From Massilibacteroides sp. (GTDB lineage Bacteria > Bacteroidota > Bacteroidia > Bacteroidales > Tannerellaceae): a stretch of DNA of 48,828 bases. The translations under genes and the position numbers were made by a program. Below the pieces are notes generated by a model, which did not search any database, was not told the origin of the DNA, and saw nothing but the letters and a program-made list of their open reading frames with translations. Positions 16,196 through 25,273 of the stretch are shown here, piece after piece; position 1 is the stretch's first letter; every line of letters begins with the position of its first letter. The stretch is taken from positions 1 to 48,828 of the forward strand of contig NZ_JAQWCQ010000025.1 of assembly GCF_028705895.1 (NCBI RefSeq), given 5' to 3'.

Positions 16196-17254
16196 TTATT
16201 CTTTCTGAACAAACTTCAGACAAACAGGTTTCTCTATTATTGTAATATCTTGTTTAGTATCAGTTAGCAATCCTGTTGTCGGGTCAATACTGAATACCTG
16301 AATCAGATTGCTGTGCTGATTGGCGACCAACAGAAACTTACCATTAGGCGTTATAATGAAGCTGCGGGGATGGACACCTGTTGACTGATAACCTACGGAT
16401 GTTAGTTTGCCGTTCATTTCATTTATCCGAAAAATGGCAATCCCATCGTTTTTTAGCCGATTAGACGAGTAAAGAAACTTCCCGTTTGGAGAAATATGGA
16501 TATCCGCGCTACCTTTAGTTCTTTCGTGTTCAACAGTATCGGATGCGATATTTTGAAATTCACTTAATACTCCGTCGTTATAGTTAAAACATGAAACAGT
16601 TCCATCTAATTCGTTGATACAATAAAAATACTTTCCGTTAGGATGAAATACCATGTGTCGAGGTCCGGCTCCTTTATGAACGGAGAAAAATTCAGGACTC
16701 CCTTTTCTCAAGAACCGACCATCATTGCCGGATGTATCATTAATAATAAACTTATATATACGATCTTTACCTAAATCAGTAGCAAAAAGATAACGCTTGT
16801 CCGGCGAAATAATACCCATGTGCATGTGCGATTCAGGGAAGAAGTCGAAAACCTGAGAAGCCGCCTTAAGAGAACCATCCTCAGTTATAGGAAATACGCT
16901 GATATTCCCTCCGCGATAATTTGCTGTCATAACGAACCCTTTCTCTGAGTCTGTCAGAACATAACATGGCCCTGCCCCCTTAGTAGCTTCTTTGTTGATA
17001 CTTGTAAGTCTCCCTGTTTCCTTATCAAAAGAAAAAGCCCCCGCTGCCGATCCGTCTTCACCACTTTCACTCGCCGCATAAACAAACTGCTCATCTTCAG
17101 AGACCGCCAGATAAGAAGGATTAGCCAGGCCGGAGACACTGCTGACATATTCCGTCTTCCCGCTCTCCGTATTCAAATCATAAACAAAAATTCCGTCCGC
17201 ATTCTCCGGACTATACGTTCCTATCAATAGATAAATCATAATTGCTTCTTTCAT
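16196..17254 (-). CDS. Beta-propeller lactonase (6-phosphogluconolactonase type)
   Basis: The 352-residue protein belongs to the seven-bladed beta-propeller lactonase family. It starts with MIYLLIGTYSPENADGIFVY, and repeated blades carry SPDKRYLFATDLGKDRI, HPNGKYFYCINEL, SPNGKFLYSSNR and TPNGKFLLVANQ. The family includes 6-phosphogluconolactonase and other sugar lactonases. There is no clear export signal, so it probably acts in the cytoplasm. As the last gene of the co-directional acid-sugar cluster, it may open an aldonic or uronic lactone made upstream. The ATG at 17254 abuts a 15-bp inverted repeat. A start at 17239 (MIYLLIG) also fits the family and would leave a short leader. Confidence 0.85.
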   Translation of the reverse strand: MKEAIMIYLLIGTYSPENADGIFVYDLNTESGKTEYVSSVSGLANPSYLAVSEDEQFVYAASESGEDGSAAGAFSFDKETGRLTSINKEATKGAGPCYVLTDSEKGFVMTANYRGGNISVFPITEDGSLKAASQVFDFFPESHMHMGIISPDKRYLFATDLGKDRIYKFIINDTSGNDGRFLRKGSPEFFSVHKGAGPRHMVFHPNGKYFYCINELDGTVSCFNYNDGVLSEFQNIASDTVEHERTKGSADIHISPNGKFLYSSNRLKNDGIAIFRINEMNGKLTSVGYQSTGVHPRSFIITPNGKFLLVANQHSNLIQVFSIDPTTGLLTDTKQDITIIEKPVCLKFVQKE

Positions 17255-17309
17255 CTTATAACCGCTTTAAATTTTTTCTCGGTGAAAATAAGCATAAAGC
17301 AGTTATAAG
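17255..17309 (-). promoter_or_regulatory. 15-bp interrupted palindrome at the lactonase start
   Basis: The arm at 17255-17269 and the arm at 17295-17309 are reverse complements at 14 of 15 positions. The odd pair becomes G-U in a minus-strand transcript. The loop is 25 bases and AT-rich. In that transcript the hairpin runs directly into the ATG at 17254 and is followed by no T-run, so it is not a standard terminator. It may be an operator or a leader that hides the start codon. Confidence 0.55.
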
Positions 17310-17350
17310 ATATGTTTATTAATGGATAAAATTTAATAATACATTAGCTT

Positions 17351-18094
17351 TTAAAAATATCCTCCTTTTTCTTTGATCTCCTGAATGGTCTGTCCTTCGT
17401 GGACCCAACTGAATATTTTCTTCTCATTTTCTCTGATTTCTTCTGCACGTAGAAGAACATCATAAGCAATATCCCGTGGTACAACTAATACGCCATCAAT
17501 GTCTCCCATAATGATATCACCCGGACGTATCAACGCATCTCCAATTAAAATAGGAATTTGATAATGGGTAATCAAACATCTGCCAAGACTGCCGTTGGAA
17601 ATACGGTATTTGTAAAATACAGGGAAGTCGGCCGATAATATTTGGTGCGTGTCACGTATGCCACCATCAATACAAGCTGCTTTTACCTTTTTCCCTTTTG
17701 CTGTGGCGGTCATTACACCACCCCAAAGAGTTGCTTTCTCATCTTTGGTGGTATCCCAAATAACAAAAGCATCTTCTCCTAATTCATCAAGCATTTGTGA
17801 ACGGAAATCCATTTCCCCGGAGATTAAGACATTTGGACTACTCTTTACAGTAAAAGCAAAACCAGCTATTGTTTTATATTCTCTTAAAGGTAAAATGTGA
17901 CGAGGTAAAGCTTGATTTAAATAGCAAAACTCTCTTAATACATCGTTTACTGCTCCTGTATATAATTGTTCGAATCGTTGTAATAGTTCTTTTTCATCAA
18001 TAGGAAATTTTGTTTTGGAAATATACTCTCTGGTCTCAATCAGTTTTTCCAGATTCATCATTCCAATCTCTTTTTTGTATTGCTCTACACTCAT
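17351..18094 (-). CDS. RraA-family protein, possible pyruvate-type aldolase
   Basis: The 247-residue protein has the RraA/HMG-aldolase fold signatures: AGFAFTVK, LWGGVMTATAKGK, the IDGGIRD loop whose arginine and aspartate serve substrate and metal binding in the aldolases, and GDIIMGDIDGVLVVP. The family includes an RNase E inhibitor in Proteobacteria and divalent-metal aldolases that split 4-hydroxy-4-methyl-2-oxoglutarate. In this locus an aldolase role in acid-sugar breakdown is more likely than RNA regulation. It follows the SDR gene by 16 bases in one direction of transcription. The start at 18094 is the first ATG; MNLEKL near residue 13 is an alternative. Confidence 0.82.
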   Translation of the reverse strand: MSVEQYKKEIGMMNLEKLIETREYISKTKFPIDEKELLQRFEQLYTGAVNDVLREFCYLNQALPRHILPLREYKTIAGFAFTVKSSPNVLISGEMDFRSQMLDELGEDAFVIWDTTKDEKATLWGGVMTATAKGKKVKAACIDGGIRDTHQILSADFPVFYKYRISNGSLGRCLITHYQIPILIGDALIRPGDIIMGDIDGVLVVPRDIAYDVLLRAEEIRENEKKIFSWVHEGQTIQEIKEKGGYF

Positions 18095-18110
18095 TTTATT
18101 TTGATTTTAA

Positions 18111-18884
18111 TTAGTTAAACAAACTCATTCCTCCGTCCACAAAAAAATCACCTCCCGTAATATATTTTCCAGCATCTGAACATAGCAACAAGGCTAATCC
18201 TGCACAGTCAGTGGGTTTGCCAGCAAAGCCTAATGGAATCTTTTGCATAGTTGCCTTATTGTAGTCGGGATTTGCAAGAACTTCTTCGTTACGTGCTGTT
18301 GTTATCACACCAGGAGCCAGATTGTTTACGTTGATTCCAAAGGGTGCCAACTGGACAGACAGGTTTTTAACCAGATTGACAAGTCCTGCTTTTGATGCCG
18401 CATAAATACACATATCCTTATGTGGACGTGTTTGTTGTACGGAACCGATATTTAATATTTTCCCCCATTGTTTTTCTTTCATATAGGGAACCACGGTCTG
18501 AATCAGATTAAGTGTAGAACGTAGGTTTACGTTTACTTGTGTAGCAAACTCTTCATCTGTTATCTGATCCCACTGTTTGCGAATCTGCACTGATGCGTTG
18601 GCCACCAGAATATCAACGGGACAATCATGTGTAATAATAAACGTGTTTAATTTCTCTGTGATATTATCCTCTGCCAGATCAAGAGGCCAAAGCCAACATT
18701 TTACCCCCAATGAACGGATCTGGACGGCCGTTTCCTCTGCTAATGCCGTGTTACTTCGATAATTGATGATGATGTTAGCTCCATATTCGGCCAAAGCTAA
18801 GGCAATAGCCTTTCCAATTCCTTGTCCTCCTCCTGTTACTAAAGCGGTCTTAGAGGATAAGTCGAATAAATTATGAATAGTCAT
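18111..18884 (-). CDS. Short-chain dehydrogenase/reductase
   Basis: The 257-residue protein is a classical SDR. It has the nucleotide-binding TGGGQGIG near residue 17, NANAS-like VANAS near 90, catalytic serine in NIGSVQQ, and YAASK (Tyr and Lys). C-terminal LAPGVITT and FFVDGGMS also match. It resembles gluconate 5-dehydrogenase and related sugar-acid oxidoreductases. Between an IclR regulator and an RraA-type gene, it probably oxidises a sugar or sugar acid, or reduces the semialdehyde an aldolase would release. I cannot tell the cofactor. It is separated from iclR by 12 bases. Confidence 0.88.
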   Translation of the reverse strand: MTIHNLFDLSSKTALVTGGGQGIGKAIALALAEYGANIIINYRSNTALAEETAVQIRSLGVKCWLWPLDLAEDNITEKLNTFIITHDCPVDILVANASVQIRKQWDQITDEEFATQVNVNLRSTLNLIQTVVPYMKEKQWGKILNIGSVQQTRPHKDMCIYAASKAGLVNLVKNLSVQLAPFGINVNNLAPGVITTARNEEVLANPDYNKATMQKIPLGFAGKPTDCAGLALLLCSDAGKYITGGDFFVDGGMSLFN

Positions 18885-18896
18885 GTCTTTTTTATT

Positions 18897-19655
18897 TTAA
18901 TGGTGCACTTTGGCTGCATTTAACTGTTCTGTTAATTGAACTGCTGAATCAATCAGTTTATCAACAATCAAATTTTTTAAGTCTCCCACAAATCTAAAAT
19001 CCGGAAGATAGATTCCCAGACTCGCAATGATTTTATTGTCGTAAAAAACAGGAACAGCAATACCAACTACATGTGAAGGTGTGGTTTGATATGCTATTCC
19101 TTGTGCTTTAATTTTGTTTAATTCTTTAAAAAAACTCTCTTTTGTTGAAGCTTCTCTCCAAATTGTCGAATTAGGAAGTCCGAATTTTTTTATAACAGCC
19201 TCCTGTTCCTCTCTTTCCAAATAAGCTAGAATAAGTCGTCCGGTTGAGGCATCATAACCATCTTTTTCTTTGTTCGATCTAACCTGTAGTTCATGATCGG
19301 TGTATTCCGTATGCAAAACAATACGTTTATGATTATGTTTGTTATAGATAGCTATTATAACAGTCTCATTAAGTAATTCACAAAGCTCTTTAATAATAGG
19401 CTTTGCTATTTTTGTTAGGCTCGTTCGAGAAGAAAAATTACCTGTTAAATAATAAGCCATACTTCCGAGACGATACCCTTTTTTATACCCCATTTGTTCG
19501 ATATAATTTCTGCTGACCAGTGTTTTTAGAATGTTTGCGCAGGTTGCATGATTTAATTTCATTGAATCAGCTATTTCTGTCAAAGAATATACCTGATCAG
19601 GATGTTTTGAACAAAACTCCAGAATATCCAAAGCTCTGTGAATTACTTGTATCAT
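18897..19655 (-). CDS. IclR-family transcription regulator
   Basis: The 252-residue protein has an N-terminal winged helix-turn-helix (residues about 5-65, with YSLTEIADSMKLNHATCANIL) and a C-terminal effector domain (about 80-245). The effector domain includes TGRLILAYLE and VVGIAVPVFYDNKIIASLGIYLP, both typical of IclR proteins. These repressors usually bind small carboxylates or sugar acids. It sits inside the acid-sugar gene group, so local control of that group is the simplest reading. Most polysaccharide loci of this phylum use hybrid two-component or SusR-type regulators, and I see none here. The operator is not identified. Confidence 0.9.
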   Translation of the reverse strand: MIQVIHRALDILEFCSKHPDQVYSLTEIADSMKLNHATCANILKTLVSRNYIEQMGYKKGYRLGSMAYYLTGNFSSRTSLTKIAKPIIKELCELLNETVIIAIYNKHNHKRIVLHTEYTDHELQVRSNKEKDGYDASTGRLILAYLEREEQEAVIKKFGLPNSTIWREASTKESFFKELNKIKAQGIAYQTTPSHVVGIAVPVFYDNKIIASLGIYLPDFRFVGDLKNLIVDKLIDSAVQLTEQLNAAKVHH

Positions 19656-19712
19656 AACTGTTTTGATTTAACGAAAATACTATAGCTTACTGTTAGATGA
19701 ACTCCGAAAGGA

Positions 19713-20903
19713 CTAAATCCCTCCAACTATCGGATACCAGTCTTTATTGTACGGGTCTTGATGAAATCGGGCGTAATAATCTCCTTTTTCTTCGAAGTAA
19801 CGTTCGTATTTTTCCATTTTTTCTTCATCAAGCTCTACGCCTAATCCGGAACCTTCAGGTACTTTGATCGCTCCGTTTTCATATTTAAGTTTTCCCTCCA
19901 CAATAATATCATCTTCCAAATAATGGTAGTGTGCGTCTCCAGGCATGGTCATGGCAGGGATAGTAGAAGCTGTGTGTAACATAGCAGCCAGTTCGATACC
20001 AAACTCTGCGCCTGAGTGCATCGCTACTCCAAGATTGAACGTACGGCAAACAGCTACCAGATCTTTCACGCCTTTCGGTCCTTCCCAATAATGTAGGTCG
20101 GTCAGGATAATATCGATCGCATCCTGACGGATCGATGGGCCAAGGTCATCAAATTTGTTCGGATACATATTTGTGGCTAAAGGAATTCCGATTTGTTGAC
20201 GCACAGCTCTCATTCCTTCAATGCCCCACGACGGGTCTTCGAAATATTGTAGTTCGAGTTCCTCCATTCTCCGTCCGGCCTTTACAGCGGTAGCAACACT
20301 CCATACACCGTTCGGATCAATGCGTAATCCGAAATCATCACCAAGTCGTTCACGGCATAATTGCAATACACGTACTTCTTCCATCGGATCCATAACGCCT
20401 GCTTTTAGTTTCATTGCTTGAACTCCTAAAGTTTCGTTTAGTTCCACACAAAGGTCTGCCATGTCTTCAGCGTATTTATCATGTCCTCCACCCGGGCGAT
20501 CATATCTCCAGAACAGATATGCGATCATCGGAATAGAATCTCGTAGTTTCCCGCCTAATAACTGATGCATCGGAACATTACACGCTTTACCTTGTATATC
20601 CAGACATGCGATCTCTATTGCTCCGTAAAGTCGTGAGTTCGACAAATAATAAATACTCCTCAACACTTTCAACTTAATGGCTTCCATATCAAACGGATTC
20701 ATCCCGATAATCCGCGGTTTCAACTTCAACAAAGCGCCACGCTGATCTCCTCCGCCGACTTCGCCTAATCCAACAATACCTTCGTCTGTAATAAGCTCCA
20801 GAATCGTTCTCATCAAATAACCCGGATGTACTCCCGTGTTATGCCGTAACATACAATTCATTGGAATTGCAACGGTGCGGACTTTCATGTCAACAATTTT
20901 CAT
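19713..20903 (-). CDS. Glucarate-dehydratase-type enolase superfamily enzyme
   Basis: The 396-residue protein carries the active site of the GlucD-type acid-sugar dehydratases. The base lysines are in MKLKAG. Metal ligands appear as the aspartate of DPNG, the glutamate of FEDPSWG and the asparagine of ATNMYPNKF. Then come the aspartate of LTDLHYWEG and the catalytic histidine of AMHSGAEFG. The C-terminus ends DPYNKDWYPIVGG, also GlucD-like. The expected reaction removes water from a sugar diacid or monoacid to give a keto-deoxy acid. Substrate among glucarate, galactarate, gluconate or another acid is not settled by sequence. It is followed by iclR and preceded by the last GH10. Confidence 0.87.
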   Translation of the reverse strand: MKIVDMKVRTVAIPMNCMLRHNTGVHPGYLMRTILELITDEGIVGLGEVGGGDQRGALLKLKPRIIGMNPFDMEAIKLKVLRSIYYLSNSRLYGAIEIACLDIQGKACNVPMHQLLGGKLRDSIPMIAYLFWRYDRPGGGHDKYAEDMADLCVELNETLGVQAMKLKAGVMDPMEEVRVLQLCRERLGDDFGLRIDPNGVWSVATAVKAGRRMEELELQYFEDPSWGIEGMRAVRQQIGIPLATNMYPNKFDDLGPSIRQDAIDIILTDLHYWEGPKGVKDLVAVCRTFNLGVAMHSGAEFGIELAAMLHTASTIPAMTMPGDAHYHYLEDDIIVEGKLKYENGAIKVPEGSGLGVELDEEKMEKYERYFEEKGDYYARFHQDPYNKDWYPIVGGI

Positions 20904-20932
20904 TTTAGTTTTATTTTATGTATCGTACAATT

Positions 20933-22294
20933 CTATAACTCGAAACTGTCTCCCTCTTTTTCCAAAGAAAATTCTTTTGTATGTGTCTTACCTTTATTGT
21001 CTTTCCAAGAGACAAGATACTTACCTTTGAATCCTCTATAGTTAATTTTTTTTTGTTTGTCCACTCTTACTTGAATGTTTGTTCTCCATTCTTGATTGAT
21101 CAATTTGTCAAGTACGTGATAAACAGGCTTTTCTTTCATTTCAGTAGTGAATAAACCTGAAATAGACGGCTCACCTGGAGCTGCCCCTCCATCTACCACA
21201 TTCCACCAGGTGATTCCCATTACTGTAGGATAACTAAACCAAAGTCTATAAAGATTTTTGACAATTTCAGCCTGAATTAATTTTCCGATCTGTGTATCAT
21301 CGGGTGCACTAACCGTTACTTCACTGATATGAATAGGACGTTCTGCATTTGATAAACAATCCAATACAGCATAGTTCTTTTCAGGACTTAGTATGTCTTT
21401 TCCCTCTGCAATTTCTTTTGATTCTTTCGGATTGAAAATATGCATTTGAACCCCTGAATAATCAATGCGTATTCCACGATCAATAAGATCTCGAATAATC
21501 TCTACATAACGTCGTGATGGTCCCCAATGGATATCGCAATCATTAATATTGAACTTAACTGAGTTCGGAAAATATTTCATTGCCCAGGAAAATGTTTTAT
21601 ACGCATAATCATCCGGCATTACTCCTCTATTTGCTTGGTCAATGGATTCATTAACTACATCCCAGCGTTGAATCCTATCTCCATAACGATTCGCGAGTTC
21701 TTTCACATGCTCCTCAAAATAACCTTCCATCTTTTTCGGATTATCTGGTAGCCAGGTTGGATGTCCCCATCGTCTCATCCCATAAATGATAGCATGACCA
21801 TTCATGTTGATCCCTTTTGATTCACAAAATTCCACAACAGGATCTGTAGCAGGCCTTCGGTATTCATAAGGACTATCCTTCTCATATCGAGGCTTCGATT
21901 CTTCAGGCTCAAGCGTTTTCCAGTAAAAAGGGATAGTTGCGGCATTGAATAATGTGCCAAAAGTATCCTCGTATTTTTTGTTTTTTTCTAGAGTTTTTAA
22001 ATCTCCGAAAAGAAAAATATTACCACCAAATAAGAAGGAATGACCGATTTGTTGTATTTCAACTTTTGTCCCGACAGGAATCGTTTTGAAAACAATTGTT
22101 GCATTAGCTTTTCTATATTGGTTAATACCAGAATCTATTTTAGCCTGAATCTGAGGATTCCATAAATTCCAATAGCGATCACTCATAATAGACCTTGCTT
22201 CGTTTTTTGTTTCTACTATTTCCTGTGCGGATATCAAAATTGGATGTCCTAAGAATAAAAACAAAAAGAATAATGATGTGTGTTTTCTGTTCAT
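20933..22294 (-). CDS. GH10-family glycoside hydrolase, third copy
   Basis: The 453-residue protein has a signal peptide (residues 1-23) and an 80-residue lead-in shared by the three copies. The GH10 barrel has acid/base E216 in WDVVNESID and nucleophile E325 in IHISEVTV. A C-terminal tail around FRGFKGKYLVSWKDNKG is also common to all three. GH10 enzymes are mostly endo-beta-1,4-xylanases. This copy is the most divergent. Where its sisters have HPLIWGN it reads HAIIYGM, and it lacks their inserts near residues 130-150 and, relative to the middle copy, the long one near 200-240. The nucleophile segment differs from the canonical ITELD. Cleavage of a decorated or unusual glycan is plausible. 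Confidence 0.85.
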   Translation of the reverse strand: MNRKHTSLFFLFLFLGHPILISAQEIVETKNEARSIMSDRYWNLWNPQIQAKIDSGINQYRKANATIVFKTIPVGTKVEIQQIGHSFLFGGNIFLFGDLKTLEKNKKYEDTFGTLFNAATIPFYWKTLEPEESKPRYEKDSPYEYRRPATDPVVEFCESKGINMNGHAIIYGMRRWGHPTWLPDNPKKMEGYFEEHVKELANRYGDRIQRWDVVNESIDQANRGVMPDDYAYKTFSWAMKYFPNSVKFNINDCDIHWGPSRRYVEIIRDLIDRGIRIDYSGVQMHIFNPKESKEIAEGKDILSPEKNYAVLDCLSNAERPIHISEVTVSAPDDTQIGKLIQAEIVKNLYRLWFSYPTVMGITWWNVVDGGAAPGEPSISGLFTTEMKEKPVYHVLDKLINQEWRTNIQVRVDKQKKINYRGFKGKYLVSWKDNKGKTHTKEFSLEKEGDSFEL

Positions 22295-22301
22295 TATACC
22301 A

Positions 22302-23852
22302 CTATTTTAAATAATACTCTTTAGTCTGTGTGTTTCCTGCTTTATCTGTCCATGTAATACGATAATTACCTTTAAAGCCTCTGAATTTGACTTCACCATT
22401 CTTATCCGGTTTCGCTTTTAAATTTGTTTTCCATTCATTATTTATTAGATTATTCAGCGCATAATATGCAGGCTTGGCAACCATGTCGCGTGTAAATATA
22501 CCGGAGATGGACGGTTCTCCCGGTGCGCCGCAATCATCTACAACATTCCACCAGGTAATTCCCATCATCAATTCCAGACTGAACCATAAGCGATATAGAT
22601 TCTGTGTGATGATTGCTTGAATTTGTTTCCCTTTCGCATCATTTCCCGGCGCTGTAATTGTAATCTCACTCAAATGGATCGGCAGTTTAGCTTCGCTTAG
22701 GCGTTTATCCCATCCCCAGATATGATCAGGAGTTTGAATATCTTTTCCCGCAGCAATATCAAGACATTGCTGTGGATTGAATAAATGCATCTGAGACCCC
22801 ATAATATCTATCTTGCAATTTCTAGCAAGTAGATCTTTTGTTTGATCCGTATAACTCTGGCTTAGGTTATAATCATTGATGTTTAGAAGGACATTTTCCG
22901 GAAAAACTTTTGTTGCTACTTTAAAAGCTTCATAAGTATAATCGCCCGGCATAACACCATAATGACTTTTGCAAATGCCGCTACCAGGAACCATTAACCC
23001 CCTTTGATGATCTGTGGCACTCTCATTAACGACATCCCAGCTATGGATGCGTCCCCCATAATAATTCGCGATATCGACTATACGCTTTTCGAAGCGCTCT
23101 TTTAATGTTTTTGTGAAATTGGGAAACGTCTGTTCTAATTGAGCGGCTGTCATCTGTTTGTATTCTTCCGTATATTTCTCACTGTCCAAATAGTTTTCTA
23201 CATTTCCGTATTCGAGAATCAGCTTATCCATTTTAGCTTTCTCTTCTTCTGTCATTAGATTTTGAATTAACCAGTTTGGATTGTGCCATTTCCTATTTCC
23301 CCAAATCAGAGGATGTCCATGCATACGGATTCCTTTACTTTCACAAAACTCCACGACCGGATCTGTTGCCGGACGGCGCCAATGTGGTTCTTTTTTAGGT
23401 TCAGCTACATTGTTCCAGTACTCTTCCGTATCCCAGTACTCTTCCACAAAGCGCGGACGGTTAGGCTGCATCTCGAATACTTTCCAATAGAAAGCGATTG
23501 TTGCGGAATTAAACAAAGAGCCATATAAAGATTTATATTTTTCATTATACTCCGTCTTGCCTAATTGGTTAAAGTTAAAGATATGCGCACCAAAAATAAA
23601 ATTGTGAGAAACCTGTTCTATTTTAACTTCTGTGTCAGGAGCAAAATCAGTTAATATGATCGCTCCATCCGCTTTTCTGTTTTTCTCGATATCATTATCG
23701 ATCTTAGCCTGTACTTTCGGATTCCATATTTTCCAATATGCCTCACTCATTATTTTATCTTTATCTTCTTTCATGCTTTTCGGGAAAGAGTATTGCGCGT
23801 GCAATGACACTGAGAGCGATAATGCCAATAATGTAATTAATGTATTTCTCAT
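22302..23852 (-). CDS. GH10-family glycoside hydrolase, second copy
   Basis: At 516 residues this is the longest of the three paralogues. It has a signal peptide (1-19, ending SLHAQ) and the shared lead-in with FGAHIFNFNQLG. The GH10 core has acid/base E277 in SWDVVNESA and nucleophile E396 in IHLSEITI. The tail with FRGFKGNYRITWTD is shared with its neighbours. It carries an insert of about 45 residues near 200-245, rich in charged residues, between the HPLIWGN strand and the acid/base strand. It begins 4 bases after the preceding GH10 stop and ends 7 bases before the next start, so the three are translated from one message. Xylanase is the default call, but the divergent nucleophile loop leaves specificity open. 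Confidence 0.87.
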   Translation of the reverse strand: MRNTLITLLALSLSVSLHAQYSFPKSMKEDKDKIMSEAYWKIWNPKVQAKIDNDIEKNRKADGAIILTDFAPDTEVKIEQVSHNFIFGAHIFNFNQLGKTEYNEKYKSLYGSLFNSATIAFYWKVFEMQPNRPRFVEEYWDTEEYWNNVAEPKKEPHWRRPATDPVVEFCESKGIRMHGHPLIWGNRKWHNPNWLIQNLMTEEEKAKMDKLILEYGNVENYLDSEKYTEEYKQMTAAQLEQTFPNFTKTLKERFEKRIVDIANYYGGRIHSWDVVNESATDHQRGLMVPGSGICKSHYGVMPGDYTYEAFKVATKVFPENVLLNINDYNLSQSYTDQTKDLLARNCKIDIMGSQMHLFNPQQCLDIAAGKDIQTPDHIWGWDKRLSEAKLPIHLSEITITAPGNDAKGKQIQAIITQNLYRLWFSLELMMGITWWNVVDDCGAPGEPSISGIFTRDMVAKPAYYALNNLINNEWKTNLKAKPDKNGEVKFRGFKGNYRITWTDKAGNTQTKEYYLK

Positions 23853-23856
23853 GATA

Positions 23857-25260
23857 TTAATTGTTTAAATAGTAATCAGTAGTTTGTGTTTTCCCATTTT
23901 TGTCTTTCCATGTAATACGATAACTACCTTTGAAACCACGAAATTTTATCTTACCTGTTTTGTCACTTTTAATGGTGATGTTTGTTTTCCACTCATTATT
24001 AATAAGATTATTTAGTGCGTGAAAAGCTTGTTTAGGTTGCATCTGTCTATTGAATAAACCCGAAGTTGTAGGTTCACCTGCAGCTCCACAATCATCTACT
24101 ACGTTCCACCAAGTGATTCGAAAAATGCTTGGCCACGAAAACCAAAGTCGATACATATTTTGAGCCATTATCGCTTGTATTTTTTCTGATTTATCATCTT
24201 TTCCTGGTGCGGGAATAGTAATTTCGCTTAAATGAATAGGACGCTCTAATTTATCCAGTTCTTCCAAATATCCGATTACATTCTTAGGTTGCCATGATGT
24301 TCCGTTTGCAATAACATCTTCTCCTTTAGCTATACGTCCGCATTCTGCGTTTGAGAAAATATGCATCTGGAGCCCGATTACATCTATTTTGGCTCCTCTG
24401 TCAATCAGCCCTTTAATAAATGGCGGATAGACGGTTCTCCACGAGTCATTTATATTGAACATGACGGAAGACGGGAATCCTTTTTCTGCCCATTTGAAAG
24501 ATTTATAAGTGTAATCTTCTGGAATTACTCCATAACGAGGTTTGCCTGGAGTAGGGTCTACGCTTTCATTTACTATATCCCAACTTGGAAGTCTGTCTTT
24601 ATAATAGGTTGTTATTTCGTTGATTCTTTTCTCAAATAAACGTTCCATTTGATTAACATTGTTAGGCTCTTTGGAAATCCATTCAGGATGATTCCATCTT
24701 GTATTACCCCAGATCAGAGGATGTGCATGCATTTGGATTCCTTTTTCTTCACAAAACTCGATAACCTTCTCTGGTGAAGGGCGTCTCCAGTGAAATTCTT
24801 TCCATGGTTCAGAGAGTTTGTTCCAATAAGATGCTTCATCGATATTCTCTGTCTTATAGCGAGGCTTACCCGGTTCAGGTTCAAATGTTTTCCAATAAAA
24901 AGCGATTGTTGCAGAATTAAACAACGTCCCATATAAATCCTTATATTTTTTGTTTAAATCGTCTGCGCCTAATTGATCGAAATTAAAAATATGTGCTCCA
25001 AACAGAAAATGATGTGATATCTGTTCAATCTTAACATCTGTCCCAGGATTCAAATCCGTTAGCGATATTTCACCATTGGCTTTTCTATACTTTTCTATAT
25101 TTTTGTCTATTTCTAATTGTAATTGTGGGTTCCACAATTGCCAATAGCTATCCCCCATGATTTTCTCTTTATCTTCATTTGCACTTTTAGGAAAAGGTTG
25201 TTGTGCTTCAGTTCTTGCACTGAAAAGAACACAGAAGAAGATGAGTACTAAAGTTTTCAT
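23857..25260 (-). CDS. GH10-family glycoside hydrolase, first copy
   Basis: I start this 467-residue protein at 25260, where MKTLVLIFFCVLFSARTEAQ forms a signal peptide. The longer frame from 25296 would overlap the MFS gene and spoil that signal. The GH10 signatures are FGAHIFNF, HPLIWGN, acid/base E232 in SWDIVNESV, the QMHIF strand, and nucleophile E346 in IHLSEITI. The end has FRGFKGSYRITWKDK like its sisters. It is the first of three tandem copies and follows the transporter gene by 13 bases. The three look like products of old duplication, still about half identical by eye, and probably differ in linkage or side-chain preference. Confidence 0.87.
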   Translation of the reverse strand: MKTLVLIFFCVLFSARTEAQQPFPKSANEDKEKIMGDSYWQLWNPQLQLEIDKNIEKYRKANGEISLTDLNPGTDVKIEQISHHFLFGAHIFNFDQLGADDLNKKYKDLYGTLFNSATIAFYWKTFEPEPGKPRYKTENIDEASYWNKLSEPWKEFHWRRPSPEKVIEFCEEKGIQMHAHPLIWGNTRWNHPEWISKEPNNVNQMERLFEKRINEITTYYKDRLPSWDIVNESVDPTPGKPRYGVIPEDYTYKSFKWAEKGFPSSVMFNINDSWRTVYPPFIKGLIDRGAKIDVIGLQMHIFSNAECGRIAKGEDVIANGTSWQPKNVIGYLEELDKLERPIHLSEITIPAPGKDDKSEKIQAIMAQNMYRLWFSWPSIFRITWWNVVDDCGAAGEPTTSGLFNRQMQPKQAFHALNNLINNEWKTNITIKSDKTGKIKFRGFKGSYRITWKDKNGKTQTTDYYLNN

Positions 25261-25273
25261 GATATTAATATAT

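Noticed and set aside
23281-23528. Plus-strand open frames inside the second GH10 gene
   Set aside because: They are antisense to a well-supported gene and have no start context or motif.
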